Source: Burkholderiales bacterium (GTDB taxonomy: Bacteria; Pseudomonadota; Gammaproteobacteria; Burkholderiales; Burkholderiaceae_C). From it: a stretch of DNA of 64,000 bases. This document shows positions 53,929-61,867 of the stretch, one piece after another (position 1 is the first letter of the stretch; every line of letters starts with the position of its first letter). The notes under the pieces were generated by a model. It was not told where the DNA came from, searched no databases, and was given only the letters and a program-made list of their open reading frames with translations. The stretch spans positions 244,286 through 308,285 of the forward strand of contig JACRPO010000021.1 of the NCBI GenBank assembly GCA_016223165.1, written 5' to 3'. Both the position numbers and the translations under genes were made by a program.

Positions 53929-54897
53929 ATGACCTATCCGATCGCACCGCTGTTCTGCCGGCCGTGGACCCTGAACGGCCTTTCGCCCCGCTTGATCGAG
54001 AGCCACTATGCGCACAACTACGGCTCGGCCGTGCGCAGGCTCAATGCGGTGAGCGACGAGCTGGCCGCTCTCGACCTGACTTCGACCGCGCCGCAAGCGC
54101 TCGGGCGCCTGAAACGCGAACAAGCGAGCCTTCTCAACTCCACGCTGCTGCACGAGCTCTACTTCGCCAGCTTGGGCGGCGATGGGCGCGTGCCACCCCC
54201 GGCGATCTCGGCCGCGCTGGCACGCGACTTCGGTTCATTCGATCGCTGGCGCCGCGAATTCATGGCCTTGGCGGAATCGCTTGCCGGCGAATCCGGCTGG
54301 ATCGTGTTGAGCTACCTGCCGCGCGAGCGGCAGTTGATGAACCTGTGCGCCACCGAGCACGCACAAGGCATGGCAGGCGGCGTGCCGATCCTCGCGCTGG
54401 ACATGTACGAGCATGCCTACCAGCTCGAGTTCGGCGCCAATCAGGAGGCCTATGTGGCCGCCTTCATGCGCAACATCCTTTGGCCGGCAGTCGAATCGAG
54501 GTATGCCGGTGCACTCGACGCGGCACCTCCGCTGACGCTGGAGCAGCCGGAGTTCGCGGGCCTGCCGGGCGTCGCGCCCGAGGAGGTTCTGGCCATGTTG
54601 GCGGCAGGCGACAAGGTGCAGTTGATCGACACGCGACCGCGGCACTACACCACCAGAGACAACGAGATCATGGCGGGTGCCGTTTGGCGTGACCCTGAGC
54701 GAATCTCGGAGTGGATGGGCAGCTTGTCCAAGGACCAGCCCGTGGTGACCTTCTGCGTCTACGGCTTCCACATCGGGTGCCAAAGCGCGTCGGCGCTGCG
54801 CGATGCCGGTTACGACGCCCGCTACATGCGCGGTGGCCACTTCGCTTGGAAGGCGCTCGACGGTCCGGTGGATCTGTTCAAGCCGCCCGCTGCCTAG
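53929..54897 (+). CDS. Fe/Mn superoxide dismutase-rhodanese fusion (ChrC-ChrE-like), 322 aa
   Basis: ATG 53929 after GGGAGG. Residues 1-about 205 are an Fe/Mn superoxide dismutase fold with all four metal ligands: H26 (ESHYAHNY), H75 (LLHELYF), D158 and H162 (ALDMYEHAYQ). Residues about 212-322 are a rhodanese domain with catalytic C276 in TFCVYGFHIG. In Cupriavidus chromate islands ChrC is a superoxide dismutase and ChrE a rhodanese-like protein, encoded separately; here they form one chain. Probably limits oxidative or thiol damage, for example from chromate; whether chromate is the inducer here is inference. Confidence 0.88.
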   Translation: MTYPIAPLFCRPWTLNGLSPRLIESHYAHNYGSAVRRLNAVSDELAALDLTSTAPQALGRLKREQASLLNSTLLHELYFASLGGDGRVPPPAISAALARDFGSFDRWRREFMALAESLAGESGWIVLSYLPRERQLMNLCATEHAQGMAGGVPILALDMYEHAYQLEFGANQEAYVAAFMRNILWPAVESRYAGALDAAPPLTLEQPEFAGLPGVAPEEVLAMLAAGDKVQLIDTRPRHYTTRDNEIMAGAVWRDPERISEWMGSLSKDQPVVTFCVYGFHIGCQSASALRDAGYDARYMRGGHFAWKALDGPVDLFKPPAA

Positions 54898-54962
54898 CAG
54901 TGCCGGGGCGACGGCCGGCTGCGACGGCGGCCGACGCCGGCGTCGTGCGACCTCGGTCCGGC

Positions 54963-55693
54963 TCAGCGAGGCTTGTCGCTCACCGGGCGCCCGGCCTGCG
55001 TCCAACCGTCGATGCCGCCGACGAGGAAGCGCGCGTCGATGCCGGCGGCGCGCAACTGCAGCGCCGCGGCGCGGCCGACTTCGTGGCCGTAGACGCAGTA
55101 GACGACCACCGGCTCGCCGGGCTTGGCCGACGGCGCGTCGCCGCCCTGCACGAGAGTGGCCGGGTCGAGCCAGCGCGAGCCGTGCAGCATCGCCTTCGCC
55201 TGCTCGAACACGCCGGCCCGGCGCACGTCGAAGAGCGACGCGCCGGCGGGTCGTGCGGCCAGCTCATCGGCCGTGGCGCCGAACGGCGTGCTAGCGGAGT
55301 GCTAGCGGCGTGCACGGCGGCCTGGTAGCGGGCGTAGACGCCCGCCCAGTCGATGTTGGCCATGAAGGCATCGACATAGGCCGCAGCGGCCGCGCCGTGG
55401 TCCAGGTGGTAGGCGTGCTCGTACATGTCCAGCGCCAGCAGCGGCACGCCGCCGGCGAGTGCGTGCGTGTGGTCGGCCGACCATTGATTGACGAGCGTGC
55501 CCTCGCGCGGCTGAAAGCTCAGCAGCACCCAGCCCGAACCACCGCCGAGTGCGCGGCCCATGGCAATGAACTCTTCGCGCCACGACGCGACGCTGCCGAA
55601 GTTGGCCGTGAGTGCCATCTCGGCGCCGCCGTAGTTGTTCCGGCGGTGGCTCTCGACGAAGCCTCGGGTAGGGCAGAGGTTGCGGGCGGGCAT
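54963..55693 (-). pseudogene. Decayed second copy of the superoxide dismutase-rhodanese fusion
   Basis: Minus-strand remains of a paralogue of the 53929-54897 gene. Start MPARNLCPTRGFVESHRRNNYGG near 55693. The segment carrying the second metal-binding histidine is deleted: ESHRRNNYGGAEMAL jumps straight to TANFGSVASWREEF. LLALDMYEHAYHL still preserves the other ligands. Near 55288-55308 a duplicated GTGCTAGCG introduces TAG stops and shifts the frame, after which the rhodanese part resumes (LAARPAGASLFDVRRAGVFEQ, then YCVYGHEVGRAAALQL) to the stop at 54963. It is unlikely to give a working enzyme. Confidence 0.82.
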
Positions 55694-55724
55694 CCATGGG
55701 GCGATCCTTTCATCGTACGGCCGG

Positions 55725-55892
55725 TCAGGCCTTGAGGAGTAGCGTGATCGCGAGCCCGGCGAGCGTGCGCGCACCGAGCAGCGGCAGCACACCGAGCTTG
55801 AAGCGGAAAAGGGCCAACGCAGCGGCGAGCGCGATGGCGGCCGAAGAGCGCGAGGTTGACGATGACGCCGACACGGCCGCGGTGATGGCCAT
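55725..55892 (-). pseudogene. Remnant of a ChrA-type chromate transporter
   Basis: On the minus strand MAITAAV opens in frame, then a frame slip is needed to read VGVIVNLALFG, after which the first frame resumes with ALAAALALFRFKLGVLPLLGARTLAGLAITLLLKA and a stop at 55725. These pieces match the extreme C-terminus of ChrA permeases (ITAAVVGVxxNLA, then FRWKxxxxPVxxxxALAGL). The rest of the roughly 400-residue transporter is absent. Its position beside the decayed fusion gene supports a former chr gene cluster. Confidence 0.6.
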
Positions 55893-56109
55893 CTGGCCTA
55901 GACCTTCTGGTCTGTAGGAGTGATGGGGAGCCTGTCCGACGCCCGAGTGAGCGTTGCGTACGTCCCGCGAGTTCGCTTTCAGTCAATGCGCAGGGCGGCG
56001 TCGAACAATCGGTGCCGGCCATCGGGCGCACCGCCCCGCGCTTTCACTAGCGGCCAGCGCGGCAGCCGGTGGCTAGACTGCCGGAGTCCGACACACCCGG
56101 GCCGACGCC

Positions 56110-57087
56110 ATGAACCATCTCCAATGGTCCACCGGACGCGTCCTCGTCAGCGAGCGACCGCAGGTCTGGAGCCACATCAACAACCGTTACTTCGGTCGAT
56201 TGCGCGTGGGCTGCCTGGACGAAGGGCCGCTCGACGCGTCGCTCGAGGCCTACGAGGTGGGCCCGTTGCGGATGTTCCGGATCGAGGCGCCGGCGCACGA
56301 GGTCGTGCGCGACGCCTCCTGCGGTGAACTGCCGACCGACGACTTCTACAAGCTGGTGCTGCAGGTGCGAGGGCGCGGTGCCGTCGAGCAGTTCCATGAG
56401 CGTGTGCTGTTGCAGCCCGGCAACTGGGCGCTCTATGACCCGCGTGCGCCGTATCGCATCGCCAACTTCGAGCGCTGCACGTTGCTCGTGACGCAGGTGC
56501 CGCGCGAGATGCTTGCCGGCCTGCGCCTGCCCCGGCTGCATGCGGGCGAGGCGGGTTGCAGCAATGCCGCGGGCCTGCACGGCGTCTTCGGCACCTACCT
56601 GCGCGCGCTGAGTGAACAGCTGCCGGGGCTGCCCGACGGTGTCGGCCGGGCCATCAGCGAGTCCGTGCTGGGGCTGCTCGGCTCGACGCTGGCCGAGGCG
56701 CAGCGCCGCCAGGGCGAGCCGCTGCCGCTGCCTGCGGTGCTCAAGCTGCGGGTGCGGCAGTATGTGCAGGCCCATCTGAGCGACCCGGATCTGAGCATCC
56801 AGCGCATCGCCGACACCTTGCGCTGCTCCAAGCGCTACTTGCATCGGGTGTTCGAGGACGAGCCGCTCAGCCTGGAACGGCAGATCTGGATCAGCCGGCT
56901 CGAACATTGCCGCGACGCGCTCATGGCCGATGGCAACACGCACCGCTCTGCCGCCGAGATCGGGTTTGCGTGGGGATTCAAGAGCGGCGCGCACTTCTGC
57001 CGCCTGTTCAAGCTCCACTTCGGCCTGACCCCCGGGGCCTGCCAGCGTCAGGCGATCGAGGCGCGCCAGCGGGTGATGGCGCAGTAG
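56110..57087 (+). CDS. AraC-family transcriptional regulator, 325 aa
   Basis: N-terminal ligand/dimer domain of the AraC_binding_2 type (about 40-190, with DDFYKLVLQVRGRGAVEQF and LLQPGNWALYDPRAPY), C-terminal AraC helix-turn-helix pair (about 215-320: VRQYVQAHLSDPDLSIQRIADTL, SKRYLHRVFEDEP, AAEIGFAWGFKSGAHFCRLFKLHFGLTP). Starts MNHLQWSTGR. Convergent with the Liv operon and the likely regulator of the GMC/ALDH/Liv genes. A TAGACT hexamer about 35 bp upstream may be its -10. The upstream 180 bp shows no other feature. Confidence 0.9.
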   Translation: MNHLQWSTGRVLVSERPQVWSHINNRYFGRLRVGCLDEGPLDASLEAYEVGPLRMFRIEAPAHEVVRDASCGELPTDDFYKLVLQVRGRGAVEQFHERVLLQPGNWALYDPRAPYRIANFERCTLLVTQVPREMLAGLRLPRLHAGEAGCSNAAGLHGVFGTYLRALSEQLPGLPDGVGRAISESVLGLLGSTLAEAQRRQGEPLPLPAVLKLRVRQYVQAHLSDPDLSIQRIADTLRCSKRYLHRVFEDEPLSLERQIWISRLEHCRDALMADGNTHRSAAEIGFAWGFKSGAHFCRLFKLHFGLTPGACQRQAIEARQRVMAQ

Positions 57088-57156
57088 GCGCAGGAGGCGA
57101 AGTAGGCGCAGCAGGCGCAGGAGGCACAGCGGGCGCACGAGGCGAGGGAGGCGCCT
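57085..57156. repeat. 9-bp tandem array (TAGGCGCAG), about 8 copies, filling the convergent gap
   Basis: Units TAGGCGCAG, GAGGCGAAG, TAGGCGCAG, CAGGCGCAG, GAGGCACAG, CGGGCGCAC, GAGGCGAGG, GAGGCGCCT fill the whole gap between the AraC stop codon (whose TAG is the first unit) and the LivF stop codon. No terminator hairpin is seen there. Confidence 0.8.
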
Positions 57157-57864
57157 TCAGCCGAGGTAGCTGCCGTGCAGGATGTCGGGCTGCTCGCGCA
57201 GCGTCTGCGCGTCGCCCGACCACACCGCGCGCCCACGCTGGAGCACGCAGGCGCGCGTGGCCAGGCTCAGCGCCAGGGTCGTGAACTGCTCGATCAGCAG
57301 CACGCCCACGCCCTCGGACGCGACCCGCTGCAACACCTCGGCGAGGCGCCGCACCACCAGCGGCGCCAGGCCGAGCGAAAGCTCGTCGACCACCAGCACC
57401 TGGGGCCGGGCGATCAGCGCCTGCGCCATGCAGACCATCTGCTTCTGCCCGCCCGAGAGCGAGCGACCGGGCAGCGCGAGCTTGTCCTTCAGTTCCGGGA
57501 AGGTGCCCTGTGCACGATGGACCGCGTCGTCCACGTCGGCGCGCGGCAGCAACATCGCGGCCGCGCGCAGGTTGTCGTGCACCGAGAGCGCACCCAGCAC
57601 GTGGTGGCCTTCCGGCACGATCGCCAGGCCGGCCCGGCGCACCACGTCGGCCGACAGCTTGTCGAGTGCGTGCCCGCCGAGCCGCACCTCGCCGGCCAGG
57701 CGCGGAATCGCCCCCGCCAGGGCGAGCACGATGCTCGACTTGCCCGCGCCGTTGGGTCCGAGCATGGCGACGATCTCGCCCCGGCCGACATCGAGGTCGA
57801 TGCCATGCACCACGGTCTTGCCGCCGCGCTGCACCACCAGCCCTCGAACCTCCAGCATCGTCAT
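57157..57864 (-). CDS. livF: Branched-chain-type ABC ATP-binding protein LivF-like, 235 aa
   Basis: ATG 57864 overlaps the livG-like stop (ATGA). Walker A GPNGAGKSS, signature SLSGGQKQMVCMAQAL, Walker B VLVVDELSLGLAPLV (the LivF-type DELSLGLAP), EGHHVLGALSVHDNL. Short ATPase typical of LivF. Last gene of the operon. Substrate is likely not branched-chain amino acids given the linked dehydrogenases. Confidence 0.93.
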   Translation of the reverse strand: MTMLEVRGLVVQRGGKTVVHGIDLDVGRGEIVAMLGPNGAGKSSIVLALAGAIPRLAGEVRLGGHALDKLSADVVRRAGLAIVPEGHHVLGALSVHDNLRAAAMLLPRADVDDAVHRAQGTFPELKDKLALPGRSLSGGQKQMVCMAQALIARPQVLVVDELSLGLAPLVVRRLAEVLQRVASEGVGVLLIEQFTTLALSLATRACVLQRGRAVWSGDAQTLREQPDILHGSYLG

Positions 57865-58565
57865 GTTCCCAGGTAGGCCCGGCGCACGTCCGGGTCGTCG
57901 AGCACGGCGCGTGTGGGGCCGAGGGCGAGGCGGCGGCCGAAGTCGAGCACCAGCGTCTGCGTGCAGATCGCGGCGATCAGGTCCACGTCGTGGTCGATCA
58001 GCAGCACCTGCGCACCGAAGCGCTCCGGGATCGAGACGATCGCCTCGCGCAGCACGCGCGACTCGTTCTCGTCGAGCCCCGCTCCCGGTTCGTCGAAGAG
58101 CACAAGCTTTGGTCGTCCGACCAGCGCTTTCGCCACCTCCACCATGCGGCGGCGGAATAGGTCCAGCGCCGCGCCCGGCACCGCGGCCACGCCGAGCAGG
58201 CCCGCGTGCGCGAGCGCAGCGTGCACCTGCGTGGCGGCCTCGGCGCGGCTGTGCGGCACGTGGTCGAGCATCGCGTGCACGTTGTCCCAGGCGCTCAGGT
58301 CGTCGACCACTTGCTCGGTCTGGAACGACCGGCGCAGGCCGAAGCGCACCCGCTGCGCGCAGCTCATCGGCAGCAGCGGCGCCCCGTGCAGCGCCACCGA
58401 GCCGGCCTTCGCGCGCACGAAGCCGCTGAGCAGATTCACGAGGGTCGTCTTGCCGGCGCCGTTCGGCCCGATCAGGCCGCACACCGGGGCATCGAGCACG
58501 GCGTCGAGGGCATCGACGGCGACGACGGCGCCGAACGCGACGGTCAGCCCGCGGATCTCGATCAC
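57861..58565 (-). CDS. livG: Branched-chain-type ABC ATP-binding protein LivG-like, 234 aa
   Basis: GTG 58565 overlaps the livM-like stop (GTGA). Walker A GPNGAGKTT, Walker B LVLFDEPGAGLDENE and switch His LLIDHDVDLI are clear; the region after Walker A keeps FGLRRSFQTEQVVDDLSAWDNV. The signature motif, normally LSxGxxR, reads LDLFRRRMVEVAKAL: the LSGG serine-glycine core is replaced by LFRRR, a notable change. Slightly shorter than E. coli LivG (255). Confidence 0.9.
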   Translation of the reverse strand: MIEIRGLTVAFGAVVAVDALDAVLDAPVCGLIGPNGAGKTTLVNLLSGFVRAKAGSVALHGAPLLPMSCAQRVRFGLRRSFQTEQVVDDLSAWDNVHAMLDHVPHSRAEAATQVHAALAHAGLLGVAAVPGAALDLFRRRMVEVAKALVGRPKLVLFDEPGAGLDENESRVLREAIVSIPERFGAQVLLIDHDVDLIAAICTQTLVLDFGRRLALGPTRAVLDDPDVRRAYLGT

Positions 58566-59569
58566 GGGCGGGGCTTCGCCTTGCCGGCGCGGGCGAAGGC
58601 CGCAAGCCACTGGCCGGCGAGCCCGCGCGGCGCGGTGATCAGAGCGTGCAGCAGCGCCGCGCCGAAGAAGATCATGGCCAGGAAGCCATTGACGCCGAAG
58701 TCGACCAGCAGCGAGGGCACCGCGCGCAGCAGCAGCCCGGCGACGAGCGCGCCAACCCAGTGGTAGGCGCCGCCGACGACGGTGAGCGCGAACAGCATCA
58801 CCGACTCGCTCGCCGCGAACGCGCTGCCGCCGAGCTGGCCCACCGCGCCGGCCAGCAGCGCGCCGGCGATGCCCGCGCACACGCCGGCCAGCCCGAACGC
58901 CCAGGTCTGGTAGAGCAGCACGTTGACGCCGGCGCCCTCGGCCACCGCTTCGCCGCGCCTGATGAGCGCCCATGAGCGGCCCGCACGGGTGCGCCGGTGC
59001 AACTCGATGATGACCAGCATCGCCGCCAGCCAGACCGAGACGTAGGTGAAGTAGGCGCCGTCGCTGGTGGCGAGCGAGGGGCGCGGCATGAGCAGCCGTT
59101 CGCTGCCCGTGACCCTTCCGAGCCAGCCCGCGCCGCCGTCGGGGAAGCCGGTCGCGCTGACGACGACCTGGAAGCCTCCCGCCAGCATGAGCGTCACGAG
59201 CGCCAGGTACAGACCCTTGAGCCGCAGTGCCGGCAAGCCGGCGAGCATGCCCACCGCCCCTGCGGCGATGCCGGCCGCCAGCACGCAGAGTTCGAACGGC
59301 CAGTGCAGGCCATGGCCGACGCGCAGCGCCACCCATCCGCCCACGCCCAGCAGCGCGTACTGGCAAAGGCTGACGAGGCCGAGCTGGCCGTACAACAGCG
59401 CCACCCCGGCAGCGGCGGTGGCCAGTGCGAGCGACGAAGTCAGCGTCTTGATCCAGTACGCATTGGCCAGCCACGGCATGAGCAGGCCGATCGCGAGCAC
59501 CGCGACCACCATGCGAACGAGCGCGCGGCGCGCCTGCACGCGCTCGGCCAGCACCGACGCCGGCGTCAT
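58562..59569 (-). CDS. livM: Branched-chain-type ABC permease LivM-like, 335 aa
   Basis: ATG 59569 overlaps the livH-like stop (ATGA). About ten membrane segments with the LivM hallmarks LLYGQLGLVSLCQYALLGVGGW, LRLKGLYLALVTLMLAGGF, and WALIRRGEAVAEGAGVNVLLYQTWAFGLAGVCAGIAGALL. Forms the channel with LivH-like. Confidence 0.93.
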   Translation of the reverse strand: MTPASVLAERVQARRALVRMVVAVLAIGLLMPWLANAYWIKTLTSSLALATAAAGVALLYGQLGLVSLCQYALLGVGGWVALRVGHGLHWPFELCVLAAGIAAGAVGMLAGLPALRLKGLYLALVTLMLAGGFQVVVSATGFPDGGAGWLGRVTGSERLLMPRPSLATSDGAYFTYVSVWLAAMLVIIELHRRTRAGRSWALIRRGEAVAEGAGVNVLLYQTWAFGLAGVCAGIAGALLAGAVGQLGGSAFAASESVMLFALTVVGGAYHWVGALVAGLLLRAVPSLLVDFGVNGFLAMIFFGAALLHALITAPRGLAGQWLAAFARAGKAKPRP

Positions 59570-60423
59570 GCCTTGCGCGCCACGTCGCGCCACGCGACGA
59601 TGGCGGCCAGTGCGACCAGGAAGGGCACGGCCGTGCGGAACGCCGAGAAGCCCGGCACCAGCACGGCCAACGCCTCGAGGATGCCGATGCCAAGGCCGGC
59701 GGCCACCGTGACCGGCAGCGACGACAACCGCCCGATGATGGCGGCCGCAAACGCCGGGATCACGAGGAAGGTGAGCACCGTGGCCTGCAGCCGCACGATG
59801 TTGGCGAGCAGCAGGCCGCAGACGCCGGCGAAGGCCCCCGAGAGCAGCCAGGCCACCGTGTCCACCTGCAGCACACGGATGCCGAGGATCGCGCTCAGGC
59901 CGCGTTGGTCGGCCAGCGCGCGCATGGCCAGGCCGATGCGCGTGCGCGCCAGCAGCAGGCCCACGCCGGCCATCATCACGAGCGCCGTGGCCAGCCCGAG
60001 CACGCGCGTGTGGGTCAGGCGCACGTCGCCGAAGTCGATCGCGTCGGCATCGGTGGGCAGCACCAGGCGGCGCGGCTGCTCGCCCCAGAACCATTCGGTG
60101 AAGCCGAGCACCACCAGCGCCAGCCCGAGCGTGGCGATCGAGCGCACAACGGGGTCGTGATCGACGAGCCGCGGCGCCAGCAGCCGGCCGTAGGCGAGCG
60201 ACACGCCCACCGCGCTGAGCACCGCGGCGAGCGCTGCCCAGCCGAGCGGCCACTCGCGGTCGAGTGCCGACCACGCGACGTAGGCGCCGAGTGCGCCGAG
60301 CGCGCCGAAGGCGAAGTTCAGCACGCCCGAGGAGCGGTACAGCACTACCAAGCCCACGCCCGAGAGGGCATAGACCGCGCCGACGCCCAGCCCGGAGATC
60401 AGGAACGGCAGCAGGTCCGGCAT
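59566..60423 (-). CDS. livH: Branched-chain-type ABC permease LivH-like, 285 aa
   Basis: ATG 60423. Hallmarks: LISGLGVGAVYALSGVGLVVLYRSSGVLNFAFGALGALGAY, TRIGLAMRALADQRGLSAILGI (the EAA-like loop), and LLSGAFAGVCGLLLA. Eight or so membrane helices. Separated from the binding-protein gene by the 60-bp tandem repeat region. Confidence 0.93.
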   Translation of the reverse strand: MPDLLPFLISGLGVGAVYALSGVGLVVLYRSSGVLNFAFGALGALGAYVAWSALDREWPLGWAALAAVLSAVGVSLAYGRLLAPRLVDHDPVVRSIATLGLALVVLGFTEWFWGEQPRRLVLPTDADAIDFGDVRLTHTRVLGLATALVMMAGVGLLLARTRIGLAMRALADQRGLSAILGIRVLQVDTVAWLLSGAFAGVCGLLLANIVRLQATVLTFLVIPAFAAAIIGRLSSLPVTVAAGLGIGILEALAVLVPGFSAFRTAVPFLVALAAIVAWRDVARKA

Positions 60424-60434
60424 GCGCGGCTCAT

Positions 60435-60556
60435 GGAGCAACCTCCGGCCTCTCGGCCTGCGGTGTTCGCCTTGGGAGCGGCCCGGCGGCTCACAGGGCA
60501 ACCTCCGGCCTGTCGGCCTGCGGTGTTCGCCTTTGGGCGGCGCGGCGGATCACAGG
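60435..60556. repeat. 60-bp direct tandem duplication between binding-protein and permease genes
   Basis: Two copies offset by exactly 60 bp: each starts GCAACCTCCGGCCT, continues TCGGCCTGCGGTGTTCGCCT and ends CACAGG. They fill the gap between the livJ-like stop (60550) and the livH-like start (60423). A related stretch (CTCCGGTGTTCGCC, then GGGCGGGCTCATGACC) occurs near 29273-29315. Each copy can form small GGCC hairpins and may set the ratio of binding protein to permease. Confidence 0.85.
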
Positions 60557-61809
60557 CCCAGCTTCTTCTCCTGCTCGCGCAGGTCGGCGAGCTCCGGGTC
60601 CGAGGCGAGCAGGCAGCCCTTGCTGACCTGCTTGAAACCATTGCCGCTGACCTGTGCGATGGGGCCGCTCGCGTTGGCGTTGTGGCGTGCGCCGTCGCCC
60701 ACGTAGAACGGCCGGCACAGGATGTCGCTCTTGAAGCCCTTGACGTTGCGCAGCGCGGCGCTGACCCCGGCCCGATCGATCTTCTTCGGGTCCATCTTCA
60801 GCAAGGCCTCGGTGGCGATGCGCGCGGCAAGGTAGCCCGACTGCGCGAACGAATCGCGCGGGTCGGCCTTGTTGCCGAACGCGTCCATCGTCGCCTTCCA
60901 GTTCAGGTTGTCGGCACCGGCCGATTCGATCGGCATGAACTCGAGGTGGATGTCGAAGTTGTTGTTCCACGCCGGGCCGATGGCTTTCGGCACGTCGGCG
61001 TTGTAGGCCGGCGTGGAGGAGACGAAGTGGATCTTCCTGGCCAGGCCCTGCTGCTCGGCGGCGGCCAGCATCGGCACCATGATGCCCTTGGGCAGGTTGA
61101 GGATGATGGTGTCGGGCTTCTTCGACGCGGCCTGCAGCATCGTCGAGGTCGCATCCGGCGAGCCGGGGTCGATCGTGATCACCTCGACGTCCACGCCGTT
61201 GGCCTTGCCCCACTCCTTGGCGCCGTCGCAGGCCCAGTTGCCCAGGCTCGGGATGTTGGGAATCACGCACACCATCTTCTTCGACTTGTACTGCTGCGCC
61301 GCGTGCATCGCCACCACGGCGGCCGAGATGCGCGGGCCGGTGTTCACCGGCACGTAGTTCTTGGCGAAGAAACACTCGCGCGGCACGCCGACGCCGGCGA
61401 TCACCATCACGTCCTCCTGCGCGTACATCTTGCCGTTCACACCGCACTCGACGAAGCTCGAGCTGCCCACCATCGCGACCACCTTGCGGTCCTTCACGAG
61501 CTTGGTGGCCACCTGCGCGGCGATCTCCGGGTTCCACTGGTCGTCGACGATCGTCAGCTCGACAGGGCGGCCGTTGATGCCGCCGTTGGCGTTGACGCAT
61601 TTGAAGTAGGCCAACGCGGCGAGCGCCGAGGCGCTGAAGTCGTCCGGCCCGGTCTTGCCGACGACGGCGCCGAGCGGGATCGGCTCGCCGCTGGCCGCCC
61701 TGCCGGTGTTGAGGCCGCACACCGGCTTGGATTGCGCATGGGCGGAGCCGGTGGCGAGCAGCGCGGCGAAGGCGAGGGTGGACAGCAGGGGTCGGGCGAT
61801 CCGAGTCAT
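60550..61809 (-). CDS. Branched-chain-type ABC solute-binding protein LivJ/LivK-like, 419 aa
   Basis: ATG 61809 with GGAG seven bases upstream. Signal peptide MTRIARPLLSTLAFAALLATG ends AHA-QSK. Periplasmic-binding fold I: GAVVGKTGPDDFSASALAALAYFKCVNANGGING, DDQWNPEIAAQVATKLV, VAMVGSSSFVECGVNGKMY, NIPSLGNWACDGAKEWGKANGVDVE. Several cysteines suggest disulfides. Ligand specificity differs from leucine-binding proteins; its gene neighbours suggest an alcohol, aldehyde or acid. Confidence 0.9.
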   Translation of the reverse strand: MTRIARPLLSTLAFAALLATGSAHAQSKPVCGLNTGRAASGEPIPLGAVVGKTGPDDFSASALAALAYFKCVNANGGINGRPVELTIVDDQWNPEIAAQVATKLVKDRKVVAMVGSSSFVECGVNGKMYAQEDVMVIAGVGVPRECFFAKNYVPVNTGPRISAAVVAMHAAQQYKSKKMVCVIPNIPSLGNWACDGAKEWGKANGVDVEVITIDPGSPDATSTMLQAASKKPDTIILNLPKGIMVPMLAAAEQQGLARKIHFVSSTPAYNADVPKAIGPAWNNNFDIHLEFMPIESAGADNLNWKATMDAFGNKADPRDSFAQSGYLAARIATEALLKMDPKKIDRAGVSAALRNVKGFKSDILCRPFYVGDGARHNANASGPIAQVSGNGFKQVSKGCLLASDPELADLREQEKKLGL

Positions 61810-61867
61810 GGGGTGTCTCCGTGTTGTGGGGTGTGGCGGGGTGTGTTGGCGTGGAGGAGCCGGCGCG

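Noticed and set aside
55928..56109. Additional small gene between chrA remnant and AraC regulator
   Set aside because: No frame has a plausible start, ribosome-binding site or protein-like composition; it probably holds the AraC gene promoter.
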